From Gemmatimonadaceae bacterium (GTDB taxonomy: Bacteria > Gemmatimonadota > Gemmatimonadetes > Gemmatimonadales > Gemmatimonadaceae), in the NCBI GenBank assembly GCA_020851455.1, contig JADZCT010000029.1, forward strand, positions 124,001 to 188,000: a stretch of 64,000 bases of DNA. Reading direction: 5' to 3'. A model generated the notes under the pieces. The model saw nothing but the letters and a program-made list of their open reading frames with translations, was not told the origin of the DNA and ran no database searches. Below are positions 16,937-25,027 of the stretch, piece by piece. Both the position numbers and the translations under genes were made by a program. Positions within the stretch are counted from its first letter, which is position 1, and each line of letters begins with the position of its first letter.

Positions 16937-17562
16937 CACGCTGCTGCCGGAGGGACGTGCACGGCGTGGCCCGCAGGCGCCCCCGAGCCCTGCCGCGTGC
17001 GACCCGGGAAGAAGATGGCCGCCGTAGCCAGGCCGCCCGCGAGCGCCAGGAGCCAGCCACCCGACGCGGGCCACGAGGTGGCGCGGAAGTTCAGCAACTG
17101 CTTGGATCCTATCAGGGGTGGCTGGTACGACATTCCGGGAACCTGAATGATCGCGTGTGGGTCGAGGTTGTGCCCGTAGTCATAACCCCACCTGTACATG
17201 TCAGCCAGGCCGCCGAGCATCACCACCGCAAAGGCGCCCATCCAGAGCATGGCGGGCAGCCGACGGCCAAGCGCCGCGATCCCCAGCCCTCCGACCGCAA
17301 GGACGATGAATACTGGCCGCATGAACCGAAGTTCCGGAATCTCGTCGGGTTCGATCACGGCCATCCCGATGTAGTGATTCAGGTTGTTGATCGAACCGAG
17401 GTCGCCTTCCTTGAGCCCGTCTATCTTGTGAGAGCTGATCAGGAGGCCAAGCCCTTCCGGGTACTGCGGCGCGATGAGGTCGATGCGCCAGAGCGGGAGC
17501 AGAACGGACACTCCGACGAGCAGGCTCGCGACGGCGAGGAACACCCGGGCGCGACGACTCAT
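16936..17562 (-). CDS. nosB: NosB-like inner-membrane protein of clade II nos operons
   Basis: This gene encodes 208 residues from the ATG at 17562, 73 nt after nosZ. An N-terminal helix (VFLAVASLLVGVSVLLPLW) is followed by a polar loop with PQYPEGLGLLISSHKI and DGLKEGDLGSINNLNHYIGM, then three further helices. Genes of this type sit between nosZ and nosL in clade II (Sec-dependent) nos clusters and are often named nosB. Its function is unknown. The symbol rests on position and membrane topology, so it is less certain than its neighbours. Confidence 0.75.
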   Translation of the reverse strand: MSRRARVFLAVASLLVGVSVLLPLWRIDLIAPQYPEGLGLLISSHKIDGLKEGDLGSINNLNHYIGMAVIEPDEIPELRFMRPVFIVLAVGGLGIAALGRRLPAMLWMGAFAVVMLGGLADMYRWGYDYGHNLDPHAIIQVPGMSYQPPLIGSKQLLNFRATSWPASGGWLLALAGGLATAAIFFPGRTRQGSGAPAGHAVHVPPAAA

Positions 17563-17635
17563 CGCCGCACCCGGGCTGCAGTGGGGAACCGCAGCGCCAG
17601 CCGCACCCCTGCTGCGGTCCCCGTCATTGCATGTA

Positions 17636-19633
17636 TCACTTCTTCGCCGCGTTGTCGGCCGTCTTCGCAAGCTTCGACAGCGTCCCCTTCAGCGGCACGT
17701 TCGAACCCGGCGGTGACACCCGCAGGTAGCCCTGCATCTCCTGGTGCAGTGCAGAGCAGAAGTCGGTGCAGTAGAACGGATAGATCCCGACACGCTGCGG
17801 TACCCAGCGGAGCGTCCGTGTTTCGCCGGGCATAATCAGCAGTTCTGCGTTGTTGTTGCCCATGATGCCAAGGCCGTGCGGGATGTCCCAGTCCTGCTCG
17901 AGGTTGGTCACGTGGAACATCACGGTGTCGCCGAGCATGATCCCTTCGATGTTGTCCGGCGCGAAGTGCGAGCGGATGGCGGTGAGGCGCAGGTGGACGA
18001 CCTTGCCCTGCCGCGTCACGCCGGTCTCGTTCTCGCTCCGGCTCACGTTCGGGTGCTTGTTGTCGGCGAGCTTGAAGTACTTCACCTGGCGGTCCTTGAT
18101 CTTCGATGCCAGGATGGCCTGCGCGTAGTGCGGCTCGCCCTCGGTCGGGAAGTCGAGCAGGAGCTTCATCTTGGGGCCGGTGATGTCGTAGAGCTGCGCG
18201 CTCTGCGTGAGCTCCGGACCGGTTCCGAGGTAGCGGTCCTTGGTGATCTTGTTGAGTGCGATCACGTAGCGACCGGTCGGCTTTGAGGTGCCGCCGCCCG
18301 GGACGAGCAGGTGGCCGATCGAGTAGTACGCGGGCACCCGGTCCACCACTTCGAGCGAGGAGACCTTCCACTTCACGATCTCCGACGAAATGAAGAACGA
18401 CGTATAGGCGAATCCCTTGTCGTCGAACTCGGTGTGCAGCGGGCCGAGGCCGCCGCTCTTCACTTCGCCCACCAGGGTAGACTCGTACTTGAGTACCGGA
18501 ATGCCGTCGCGCTCGCCGTCGAAGTCCTTCGCCTCGATCGCCTTGATCATCTTACTGAACGAGTGCACCGGAATGAGCGCGGCGAGCTTGCCCCCGGCCG
18601 CGATGTACTCGCCGGTCGGGTCCACGTTCACGCCGTGCGGCGACTTTGGCGTCGGAAGGAAGTAGGTCGAGTTCGGGCAGTCCTTCGGCGTCAGCTGCGT
18701 CACGGTGTTCTCGACCGTGCTGTGCGCGATCCGCGTCGCGGAGTCAACCGTGTTGTGGTAGTACGTGGCTGGAACCTGGCGCGCCTTGCCGGCCTTCACG
18801 CAGGCCTCGAGGTTCTTCCAGTTGATCGCCGCCACGAAGTCCTTGTCGTTCTGCGACGCATTCACCTCGAGCAGTGAGTTGGCCTGCTCGGTGTTGTACG
18901 ACGTGAGGAACATCCAGCCATGACTCGGCCCCTTGCCGGCATGGGCGAGGTCGTAGTCATAGCCGGGCATGACGAGCTGGAACGCAATGCGCATCTTGCC
19001 GGGGTCGTTCGCGACCACGAACGACACCTGACCGTTGAAGTCCTTCTTGTAGTCCGCGATCGGGACGTCGCGGTTGGGTACCGGCACCGAGAAGCGGGTG
19101 GAGGCGACAACGTATTCGCTGTTCTCGGTGATGAACGGAGACCCGTGGTTGCCCGCCGCATTGGGGATTTCGAGGATTTCGTCGGTCTCCATGCGCGTCA
19201 GGTCAATGCGGGCGACCCGCGGCGTGTTGTTACCGTTAATGAAGAGCCAGCGCCCGTCATCCTCGCCCTTGGTCTGCGAGAGCGCGGGGTGGTGGGCGTC
19301 GTCCCAGGGGACGAAGCCGTAGCTCGTGTTGAGCATGGGCTTGGTCTCTTCGCTGTAGCCATACCCGTTCTCCGGGTACTGCGAGAACACGGGGATGGTC
19401 TTGAAGCGGCGTCCCGATGGCAGCCCGTACACGCCAACCTGCCCGTTGAACCCGCCGGACATGAACGCGTACATCTCGTCGTAGCTGCCGGGCGCCACGT
19501 ACACGCGCGTGGCGGCGTCGCTTGCGGTGAGCCCCGAACCGGCCTTGCCGCCGGCGCAGGAGTAGGCGACACCAGCGAGTACGACCGCTGCGGCGGCGGG
19601 CAAGAGCCGGCGGCGGATGAGCGAAGAGGCCAT
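17636..19633 (-). CDS. nosZ: Nitrous oxide reductase, clade II (Sec-type) NosZ
   Basis: This gene encodes 665 residues from the ATG at 19633, with AAGGA about 8 nt upstream. The N-terminus is a Sec signal with no twin-arginine motif, which marks clade II. It contains AGVAYSC, so a lipid anchor is possible though the lipobox is imperfect. The seven-bladed propeller includes the CuZ histidine pair in WDDAHHPALS. The cupredoxin end has the CuA site CTDFCSALHQEM (Cys622, Cys626, His630, Met633) and an upstream WDIPHGLGI His. The enzyme reduces N2O to N2 in the periplasm. It heads a seven-gene leftward operon. Confidence 0.97.
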   Translation of the reverse strand: MASSLIRRRLLPAAAAVVLAGVAYSCAGGKAGSGLTASDAATRVYVAPGSYDEMYAFMSGGFNGQVGVYGLPSGRRFKTIPVFSQYPENGYGYSEETKPMLNTSYGFVPWDDAHHPALSQTKGEDDGRWLFINGNNTPRVARIDLTRMETDEILEIPNAAGNHGSPFITENSEYVVASTRFSVPVPNRDVPIADYKKDFNGQVSFVVANDPGKMRIAFQLVMPGYDYDLAHAGKGPSHGWMFLTSYNTEQANSLLEVNASQNDKDFVAAINWKNLEACVKAGKARQVPATYYHNTVDSATRIAHSTVENTVTQLTPKDCPNSTYFLPTPKSPHGVNVDPTGEYIAAGGKLAALIPVHSFSKMIKAIEAKDFDGERDGIPVLKYESTLVGEVKSGGLGPLHTEFDDKGFAYTSFFISSEIVKWKVSSLEVVDRVPAYYSIGHLLVPGGGTSKPTGRYVIALNKITKDRYLGTGPELTQSAQLYDITGPKMKLLLDFPTEGEPHYAQAILASKIKDRQVKYFKLADNKHPNVSRSENETGVTRQGKVVHLRLTAIRSHFAPDNIEGIMLGDTVMFHVTNLEQDWDIPHGLGIMGNNNAELLIMPGETRTLRWVPQRVGIYPFYCTDFCSALHQEMQGYLRVSPPGSNVPLKGTLSKLAKTADNAAKK

Positions 19634-19812
19634 GTCAGGATCCTTGGGAATCAAGAGGAGGGGTAACCCGGTTGTCCATGGCTGGTGGCGTTGACCCAAC
19701 TGCCATGAGAAGACGGGTGAACGATGCGCACGCCCGGTTGGTGCAGTAACCGCATTGTTCCCGACTGCCGGTAGGGGTATCCCCGACGTCCATGCCGGGG
19801 TAATGTACGCAG
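19634..19812. promoter_or_regulatory. Divergent control region between nosZ and oligopeptidase B
   Basis: This 179-bp region holds both promoters. An 11-bp dyad, GGGGTATCCCC (19774-19784), is the clearest symmetry. A TAATGT box (19801-19806) lies 6 nt before the GTG of the rightward gene, again a leaderless arrangement. No FNR/NNR-type TTGAT-N4-ATCAA box was found, so how nosZ responds to oxygen or nitrogen oxides is not visible. Confidence 0.4.
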
Positions 19813-21900
19813 GTGAACTCCGGTAACGATCCGGCGCCGCCGGCAGCCGCGCGCATCCCCTCGCAGACCGTTCTCCACGGAGAAACCCGCGTGGACGACT
19901 ACGCGTGGTTGCGGGAGCGTTCCGATCCAGCGGTTATCGCTTACCTGGAGGCCGAGAACGCTTTCACGGACGCCGTGATGCGGCCCACCGAGGGTCTGCA
20001 ACAGACGCTCTACGACGAGATGGTCGCGCGCATCCGTGAGGACGACTCGCAGCCGCCGGTCAGGCGCGACGACTGGTACTACTACTCGCGGACCGAGCAG
20101 GGCAGGGCATACCCCATCTATTGCCGCCGGCATGGATCGCCCGAAGCCCCCGAGGAGGTCTTCTTCGACCAGAACGAGGCCGCGTCGTGGCACGAGTACT
20201 ACCAGCTTGGGGCGCTGGCGGTAAGCCCGGACCACCGCCACCTCGCCCTGCTGGTGGACACCAGTGGTTACGAGGCGTTCACGCTTCGGATCCTCGACCT
20301 CGCAACCGGCGTGTGGCTGGCCGACAGCGTGGACAACCTCGGGTTCGGGCTTGCATGGGCCAGCGATGGGGCAACGGTGTTCTACACGACCACCGACGAG
20401 GCGAAGCGCAGCAACGCGGTTTGGCGGCACCGGATCGGCGCGCCGACGGAGGCCGACGCCCCGGTTTACCGCGACGACGATCCGGCATTCAACGTAGGCG
20501 TTGCGCGCGCGCGTGACGGGCGCTGGGTCGTGGTGTCGAGCGCAAGCTTCACGAGCGGAGAGACGTGGCTTGTGGACGCACACGCGCCGGACACTCCGCC
20601 CGTATGCGTCCGACGGCGGCAGCCGGGCGTGGAGTACGAGGTGTCGCCCGGCGGCGACTGGCTGTACGTGCTTACGAACGAAGGCGGAGCGCGCGACTTC
20701 AAGGTGATGCGCGCCAGCGCGTCGTCCCCTGCCGGGTGGCGCGAGTGGCTGGAACACCGTCCGGGAGTATTCGTCGAGGGCATTGACGTCTTCCGCCGTC
20801 ACGCAGTGGTGCTGGAGCGGCATGACGGGTTGCGCAGGGTCAGGATCATCCTTCTTGGCGATCACGCTGCCGCGGCGGGGCGGGCGCCGGCCGCCGAGCC
20901 GGATTCGTTCTTCGTGGACTTTCCCGAGCCCGCCTACGATGTGACGCCAGGGTCAAACCCCGAGTTCGACACGGGCGTCTACAGGTTCACCTATTCTTCC
21001 TTCGTCACGCCGGATTCGGTCTACGACTTCGACGTCGTCACCCGAAGCCGCGCGCTTCTCAAGCGCGACGACGTACTCGGTGGCTACGATCCCGCCGCCT
21101 ACCAGGTGGAGCGAATCGGGGCGCGGGCGCGGGACGGAGCCGTGGTGCCCATCTCCCTGGTGTACCGCACGTCGTTCGCGCGTGACGGCGCCCGGCCGCT
21201 GCTGCTTTACGCGTACGGCGCCTACGGCTACAGCACGGAAGCGCGCTTCGACCATTCACGCGTTTCGCTGCTGGATCGGGGCTTCGTGTTCGCCATCGCG
21301 CACGTCCGCGGCGGGCAGGAGATGGGCCGGGCGTGGTATGACGACGGCAGGATGATGAAGAAGATGAACACGTTCGCCGACTTCATTGACTGCGCGGAAC
21401 ACCTGATAACGGAGGGCTATACGCGACGCGAGCGACTCGTGGCGCGCGGCGGCAGCGCCGGCGGTCTGCTCGTGGGGGCCGTGGCCAATATGCGGCCCGA
21501 CCTGTTCAGGGCGATCGTCGCGGACGTTCCGTTCGTGGATGTGATCAACACCATGCTCGACGACACGATTCCGCTCACGGCGCAGGAGTGGGAACAGTGG
21601 GGGAATCCGCGATCGCGTGAGGCGTATGAGTACATGCGCAGGTATTCGCCGTACGACAACGTGCGGCCAGCGGACTATCCGGCGATCCTGGCGACGAGCG
21701 GGATCAACGATCCGCGGGTGGCGTTCTGGGAACCTGCCAAGTGGGTGGCGAAGCTCCGGGCAACCAGGACGGGCGGCGGCACGCTCCTGCTCAGGATGAA
21801 GATGGAGTCCGGCCACGGAGGTGCGTCGGGGCGCTACGGCCGAATCCGCGAGCAGGCGTTCCGTTACGCGTTCATCCTTCGCGAGGCCGGTGCCGCGTGA
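19813..21900 (+). CDS. ptrB: Oligopeptidase B-like S9 serine peptidase
   Basis: This gene encodes 695 residues from a GTG start, the usual size for oligopeptidase B. The N-terminal half is a beta-propeller (DDYAWLRERSDPAVIAYLEAEN opening, given by its key residues). The catalytic domain has the nucleophile in RGGSAGGLLVGAV, the acid in TSGINDPRV and the His in MESGHGGASGR. Upstream of the nucleophile are AYGAYGYS and HVRGGQEMGRAWY, both diagnostic for PtrB. The family cleaves short peptides after Arg or Lys. No signal peptide is present, so it is probably cytoplasmic. Confidence 0.9.
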   Translation: MNSGNDPAPPAAARIPSQTVLHGETRVDDYAWLRERSDPAVIAYLEAENAFTDAVMRPTEGLQQTLYDEMVARIREDDSQPPVRRDDWYYYSRTEQGRAYPIYCRRHGSPEAPEEVFFDQNEAASWHEYYQLGALAVSPDHRHLALLVDTSGYEAFTLRILDLATGVWLADSVDNLGFGLAWASDGATVFYTTTDEAKRSNAVWRHRIGAPTEADAPVYRDDDPAFNVGVARARDGRWVVVSSASFTSGETWLVDAHAPDTPPVCVRRRQPGVEYEVSPGGDWLYVLTNEGGARDFKVMRASASSPAGWREWLEHRPGVFVEGIDVFRRHAVVLERHDGLRRVRIILLGDHAAAAGRAPAAEPDSFFVDFPEPAYDVTPGSNPEFDTGVYRFTYSSFVTPDSVYDFDVVTRSRALLKRDDVLGGYDPAAYQVERIGARARDGAVVPISLVYRTSFARDGARPLLLYAYGAYGYSTEARFDHSRVSLLDRGFVFAIAHVRGGQEMGRAWYDDGRMMKKMNTFADFIDCAEHLITEGYTRRERLVARGGSAGGLLVGAVANMRPDLFRAIVADVPFVDVINTMLDDTIPLTAQEWEQWGNPRSREAYEYMRRYSPYDNVRPADYPAILATSGINDPRVAFWEPAKWVAKLRATRTGGGTLLLRMKMESGHGGASGRYGRIREQAFRYAFILREAGAA

Positions 21901-21922
21901 GCGCGGGTGGCATATTTCGGGG

Positions 21923-23611
21923 ATGACGGAACCAGATGCTTCCCCACGGCCGAACTTCATCCGTGACATGGTCGTCGCCGACGCCGGGTCCGGCAGGTTC
22001 GGCCGGCCGGTCAAGACCCGCTTCCCGCCGGAACCGAACGGCTTCCTGCACATAGGCCACGCGAAGTCCATCTGCCTCAACTTCGGCATAGCGCGCGACT
22101 TCGCCGGCGCGTGCAACCTGCGGTTCGACGACACCAACCCGTTCACCGAAGACGTCCGGTACGTTGATGCGATCCGCGAGGACGTTCGCTGGCTCGGCTT
22201 CGAGTGGGCCGAGGAGCGCTACGCGAGCGATTACTTCGAGCAGTTGTACGAGTTCGCCGAGCGTCTGGTGAGGAAGGGCAAGGCGTACGTGGACTCGCAG
22301 TCCGAGGAGGAGATCCGGCAGGGGCGCGGAACCGTCACGACTCCCGGCTCCGACAGCCCGTTCCGCGGGCGCGGCGTTGACGAGAATCTCGATCTGCTCA
22401 GGCGGATGCGCGACGGCGAGTTCGCAGACGGGGCGCATGTGCTCCGCGCCCGCATTGACATGGCGCACCCCAACATGGTGATGCGCGATCCGCTCCTGAT
22501 GCGGATCCGCAAGGCCAGGCACTACAGGCGCGGCGACGCATGGTGCCTGTATCCCCTCTACGACTACGCGCACGGGCTCTCCGACGCCATCGAAGGCGTG
22601 ACTCATTCGCTCTGCACGCTCGAGTTCAAGGACAACAACGACATCTACCGGTGGCTCGTGCGGGAGGTTGGCTTCGAGCGGCCGCCCGAGCAGACCGAGT
22701 TTTCGCGCCTCGAGCTCGACTACACGGTGGTGAGCAAGCGCAAGCTCCTTCGTCTCGTAAACGAGGGCCGCGTGGCCGGCTGGGACGACCCGCGCATGCC
22801 GACGATTGCCGCCCTTCGCCGGCGCGGCGTGCGGCCCGAGGCAATCCGCGCATTCGCCGAGGCCGTTGGTGTATCGCGCAAGCCGCAGCGCACCGAGATC
22901 GGGATCCTCGAGCATTCGATCCGCGACGACCTGAACATGGAGGTGCCTCGCGTGCTTTGCGTGACAAAGCCGCTGAAGGTCGTGCTCACGAATTACCCTG
23001 AAGGCCAGGTCGAGGAACTCGACGCGCCCTACTTCCCGCACGACGTGCCCAGGGAGGGCTCGCGCAAGGTGCCGTTCTCGCGCGAGATCTTCATAGAGCA
23101 GGACGATTTCATGGCCGACCCGCCAAAGAAGTTCTTCCGTCTTGCCCCGGGCCGGGAAGTGCGGCTCCGCTACGCTTACTTCATCACGTGCAACGAAGTG
23201 ATCATGGACGAGGCGGGCAACGTGACGGAGCTCCGCTGCACGTACGATCCGGCAACCCGCGGAGGCGACGCGCCCGATGGCCGGAAGGTGCAGGGCACGA
23301 TCCACTGGGTGTCCGCGGCGCGCGCTCTCGACTGTGAACTCCGGCTCTACGACCGGCTGTTCCGCGCCCCGGATCCGGAAGGAACGGGCGAAGACGATTT
23401 CTTCGCGAACCTGAACCCGGATTCGCTGGTGAAGCTTGCCGGCGCCAAGGTGGAGCCGAGCGTCGCGGCCGATCCCCCAGGCACGCGCTACCAGTTCGAG
23501 CGCACGGGGTACTTCTGGCCCGACCCCGTGGACTCGATGCCCGGCGCGCTCGTCTTCAACCGCATAGTGACGCTCCGCGACAGCTGGGCGAAGGTCGCGG
23601 CGAAGCGCTAG
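21923..23611 (+). CDS. glnS: Glutaminyl-tRNA synthetase
   Basis: This gene encodes 562 residues from the ATG at 21923, 22 nt after ptrB, with a CATATT box 6 nt upstream. Class I motifs are FPPEPNGFLHIGHAKS (HIGH at residues 43-46) and the KMSKS counterpart VVSKRKL (about 269-275). NLRFDDTNP, LDYTVVSKRK and the C-terminal anticodon-binding beta-barrels match GlnRS rather than GluRS. The enzyme charges tRNA-Gln directly. GlnRS is patchily distributed in bacteria and was probably acquired horizontally in many lineages. Confidence 0.96.
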   Translation: MTEPDASPRPNFIRDMVVADAGSGRFGRPVKTRFPPEPNGFLHIGHAKSICLNFGIARDFAGACNLRFDDTNPFTEDVRYVDAIREDVRWLGFEWAEERYASDYFEQLYEFAERLVRKGKAYVDSQSEEEIRQGRGTVTTPGSDSPFRGRGVDENLDLLRRMRDGEFADGAHVLRARIDMAHPNMVMRDPLLMRIRKARHYRRGDAWCLYPLYDYAHGLSDAIEGVTHSLCTLEFKDNNDIYRWLVREVGFERPPEQTEFSRLELDYTVVSKRKLLRLVNEGRVAGWDDPRMPTIAALRRRGVRPEAIRAFAEAVGVSRKPQRTEIGILEHSIRDDLNMEVPRVLCVTKPLKVVLTNYPEGQVEELDAPYFPHDVPREGSRKVPFSREIFIEQDDFMADPPKKFFRLAPGREVRLRYAYFITCNEVIMDEAGNVTELRCTYDPATRGGDAPDGRKVQGTIHWVSAARALDCELRLYDRLFRAPDPEGTGEDDFFANLNPDSLVKLAGAKVEPSVAADPPGTRYQFERTGYFWPDPVDSMPGALVFNRIVTLRDSWAKVAAKR

Positions 23612-23617
23612 CGAACG

Positions 23618-24277
23618 CTAGTCCTGCGGGACGCCGTCGAAGAACTCCACCATCCCCGTCTCGATCGCGTACTCCGCGCCGACCACGACGAGGCCGTCGC
23701 TTGCGGCAAGCTGCTCCAGGATCCGCGATCCGTGTCGGAGCTGGTTCGCCGAAGCCCGGACATTCGCGCGCACTGCCCTGAGCGAGAGGGCATCACGATC
23801 CCCGGCGAGGTTCGTCCTGACGAGCGGCTCCACGACCGGCCGAATGCGGTCCACGATGTCGGTGACCCCGCGCGGCTGCCCCGTCGCCGGGTGCAGGACG
23901 GCATCTATCGTTGCTCCCACGGCGCCGCACTGGGTGTGCCCCATCACGACCACGAGCCGGGTCCCAAACGCTTCGGCGGAAAACTCCACGCTTGCGATCA
24001 CCGACGGCGCCACGACGTTTCCCGCCACCCTGATCACGAAGAGGTCGCCCACCCATTCGTCGAAGATGATTTCCGCCGGAACTCTCGCGTCGGAGCAGCC
24101 CAGCAGGATGGCAAACGGCTTGTGCTCCACGGTCAGCCTGGTGTGAACGGTGGCCGCAAGTGCGCCGCGCTGGCCCGCCAGGTGTGCCCTGAACCGCTCG
24201 TTTCCTGCGCGCAACCGGGCCAGCGCTTCCCGCGCTCTCATTGGCAAGTTGGGATCCGTTGGAAGGGGGATCGTCAA
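23618..24277 (-). CDS. can: Beta-class carbonic anhydrase
   Basis: A 219-residue protein interconverting CO2 and bicarbonate. Zinc ligands are Cys61 in LLGCSDARVP (with the Asp63-Arg65 dyad), His114 and Cys117 in VVMGHTQCGAV. The strand FVIRVAGNVVAPSVIASVEF is typical of the family. The gene is convergent with glnS (stops 6 nt apart) and divergent from the DUF305 gene across 37 bp. Confidence 0.95.
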   Translation of the reverse strand: MTIPLPTDPNLPMRAREALARLRAGNERFRAHLAGQRGALAATVHTRLTVEHKPFAILLGCSDARVPAEIIFDEWVGDLFVIRVAGNVVAPSVIASVEFSAEAFGTRLVVVMGHTQCGAVGATIDAVLHPATGQPRGVTDIVDRIRPVVEPLVRTNLAGDRDALSLRAVRANVRASANQLRHGSRILEQLAASDGLVVVGAEYAIETGMVEFFDGVPQD

Positions 24278-24278
24278 G

Positions 24279-24314
24279 TTGGCGGGTGGGAGCCGCCCGC
24301 GCTATGTTGGGCGG
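24279..24314 (+). promoter_or_regulatory. Putative leaderless promoter of the DUF305 gene
   Basis: TTGGCG (24279-24284), an 18-nt spacer and TATGTT (24303-24308) lie 6 nt before the ATG at 24315. No Shine-Dalgarno is present. The whole divergent spacer with the carbonic anhydrase gene is only 37 bp. Confidence 0.5.
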
Positions 24315-24977
24315 ATGCACCCCATCTCGCCCCCCCGAAAAGCCCGGCGTATCGCCGCGGCGGCCGTTCTGGCGCTTGGCTTTGCCGGCTCTGTTTGCGC
24401 GGCGCAGGGCAGGCCAAAGACCGGACCTGGCGCCGCAAAGGATCGCGCCAGGGCCGACAGCGCCCGCCTTCCGTACACGAAGGCAGACATTGACTTCATG
24501 GCAGGGATGATTCACCATCACGCCCAGGCGATCGTGATGTCCAGATGGGCGCCGACCCACGGGGCCAGTCTGGCGACGCAGCGTCTCTGCGAGCGGATCA
24601 TCAACGCGCAGAGCGACGAGATCAGCATGATGCAGCACTGGCTCGAAGACCGCAACCAGCCGGTGCCGGAACCAAATGCGAAGGGTATGCCGATGGACAT
24701 GGGCGGCATGCAGCACATCAAGCCGATGCCAGGCATGCTCACCGACGCCCAGATGGCCGAGCTCGACGCGGCCCGGGGCGTCGAGTTCGACCGGCTCTTC
24801 CTCACCTTCATGATCCAGCACCACAAGGGTGCCGTGACCATGGTGAAGGATCTGTTCAGCCACCGCGGGGCGGGGCAGGACGAGACCGTGTTCAAGTTCG
24901 CCTCCGATGTCGAGACCGATCAGACGACGGAGATCAACCGGATGGCCACGATGTTGTTGCAGCTCGGCGCGCCGTAA
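24315..24977 (+). CDS. DUF305 family secreted protein (ferritin-like, Met/His-rich)
   Basis: This gene encodes 220 residues with a signal peptide (IAAAAVLALGFAGSVCAA). The DUF305 core is duplicated: FMAGMIHHHAQAIVMSRWA in the first half and FLTFMIQHHKGAVTMVKDLF in the second, each with the conserved paired histidines. Between them is a Met-rich strip (MPMDMGGMQHIKPMPGM), which suggests copper or other metal binding. DUF305 proteins are exported and often found with copper-handling genes. It is followed 50 nt later by an LVIVD protein, a pairing that suggests a joint extracytoplasmic role. Confidence 0.88.
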   Translation: MHPISPPRKARRIAAAAVLALGFAGSVCAAQGRPKTGPGAAKDRARADSARLPYTKADIDFMAGMIHHHAQAIVMSRWAPTHGASLATQRLCERIINAQSDEISMMQHWLEDRNQPVPEPNAKGMPMDMGGMQHIKPMPGMLTDAQMAELDAARGVEFDRLFLTFMIQHHKGAVTMVKDLFSHRGAGQDETVFKFASDVETDQTTEINRMATMLLQLGAP

Positions 24978-25027
24978 CGCGGCGCGCCGCGATTCTCCCC
25001 AATCGCACGGTACAGGAGACACGCCAG

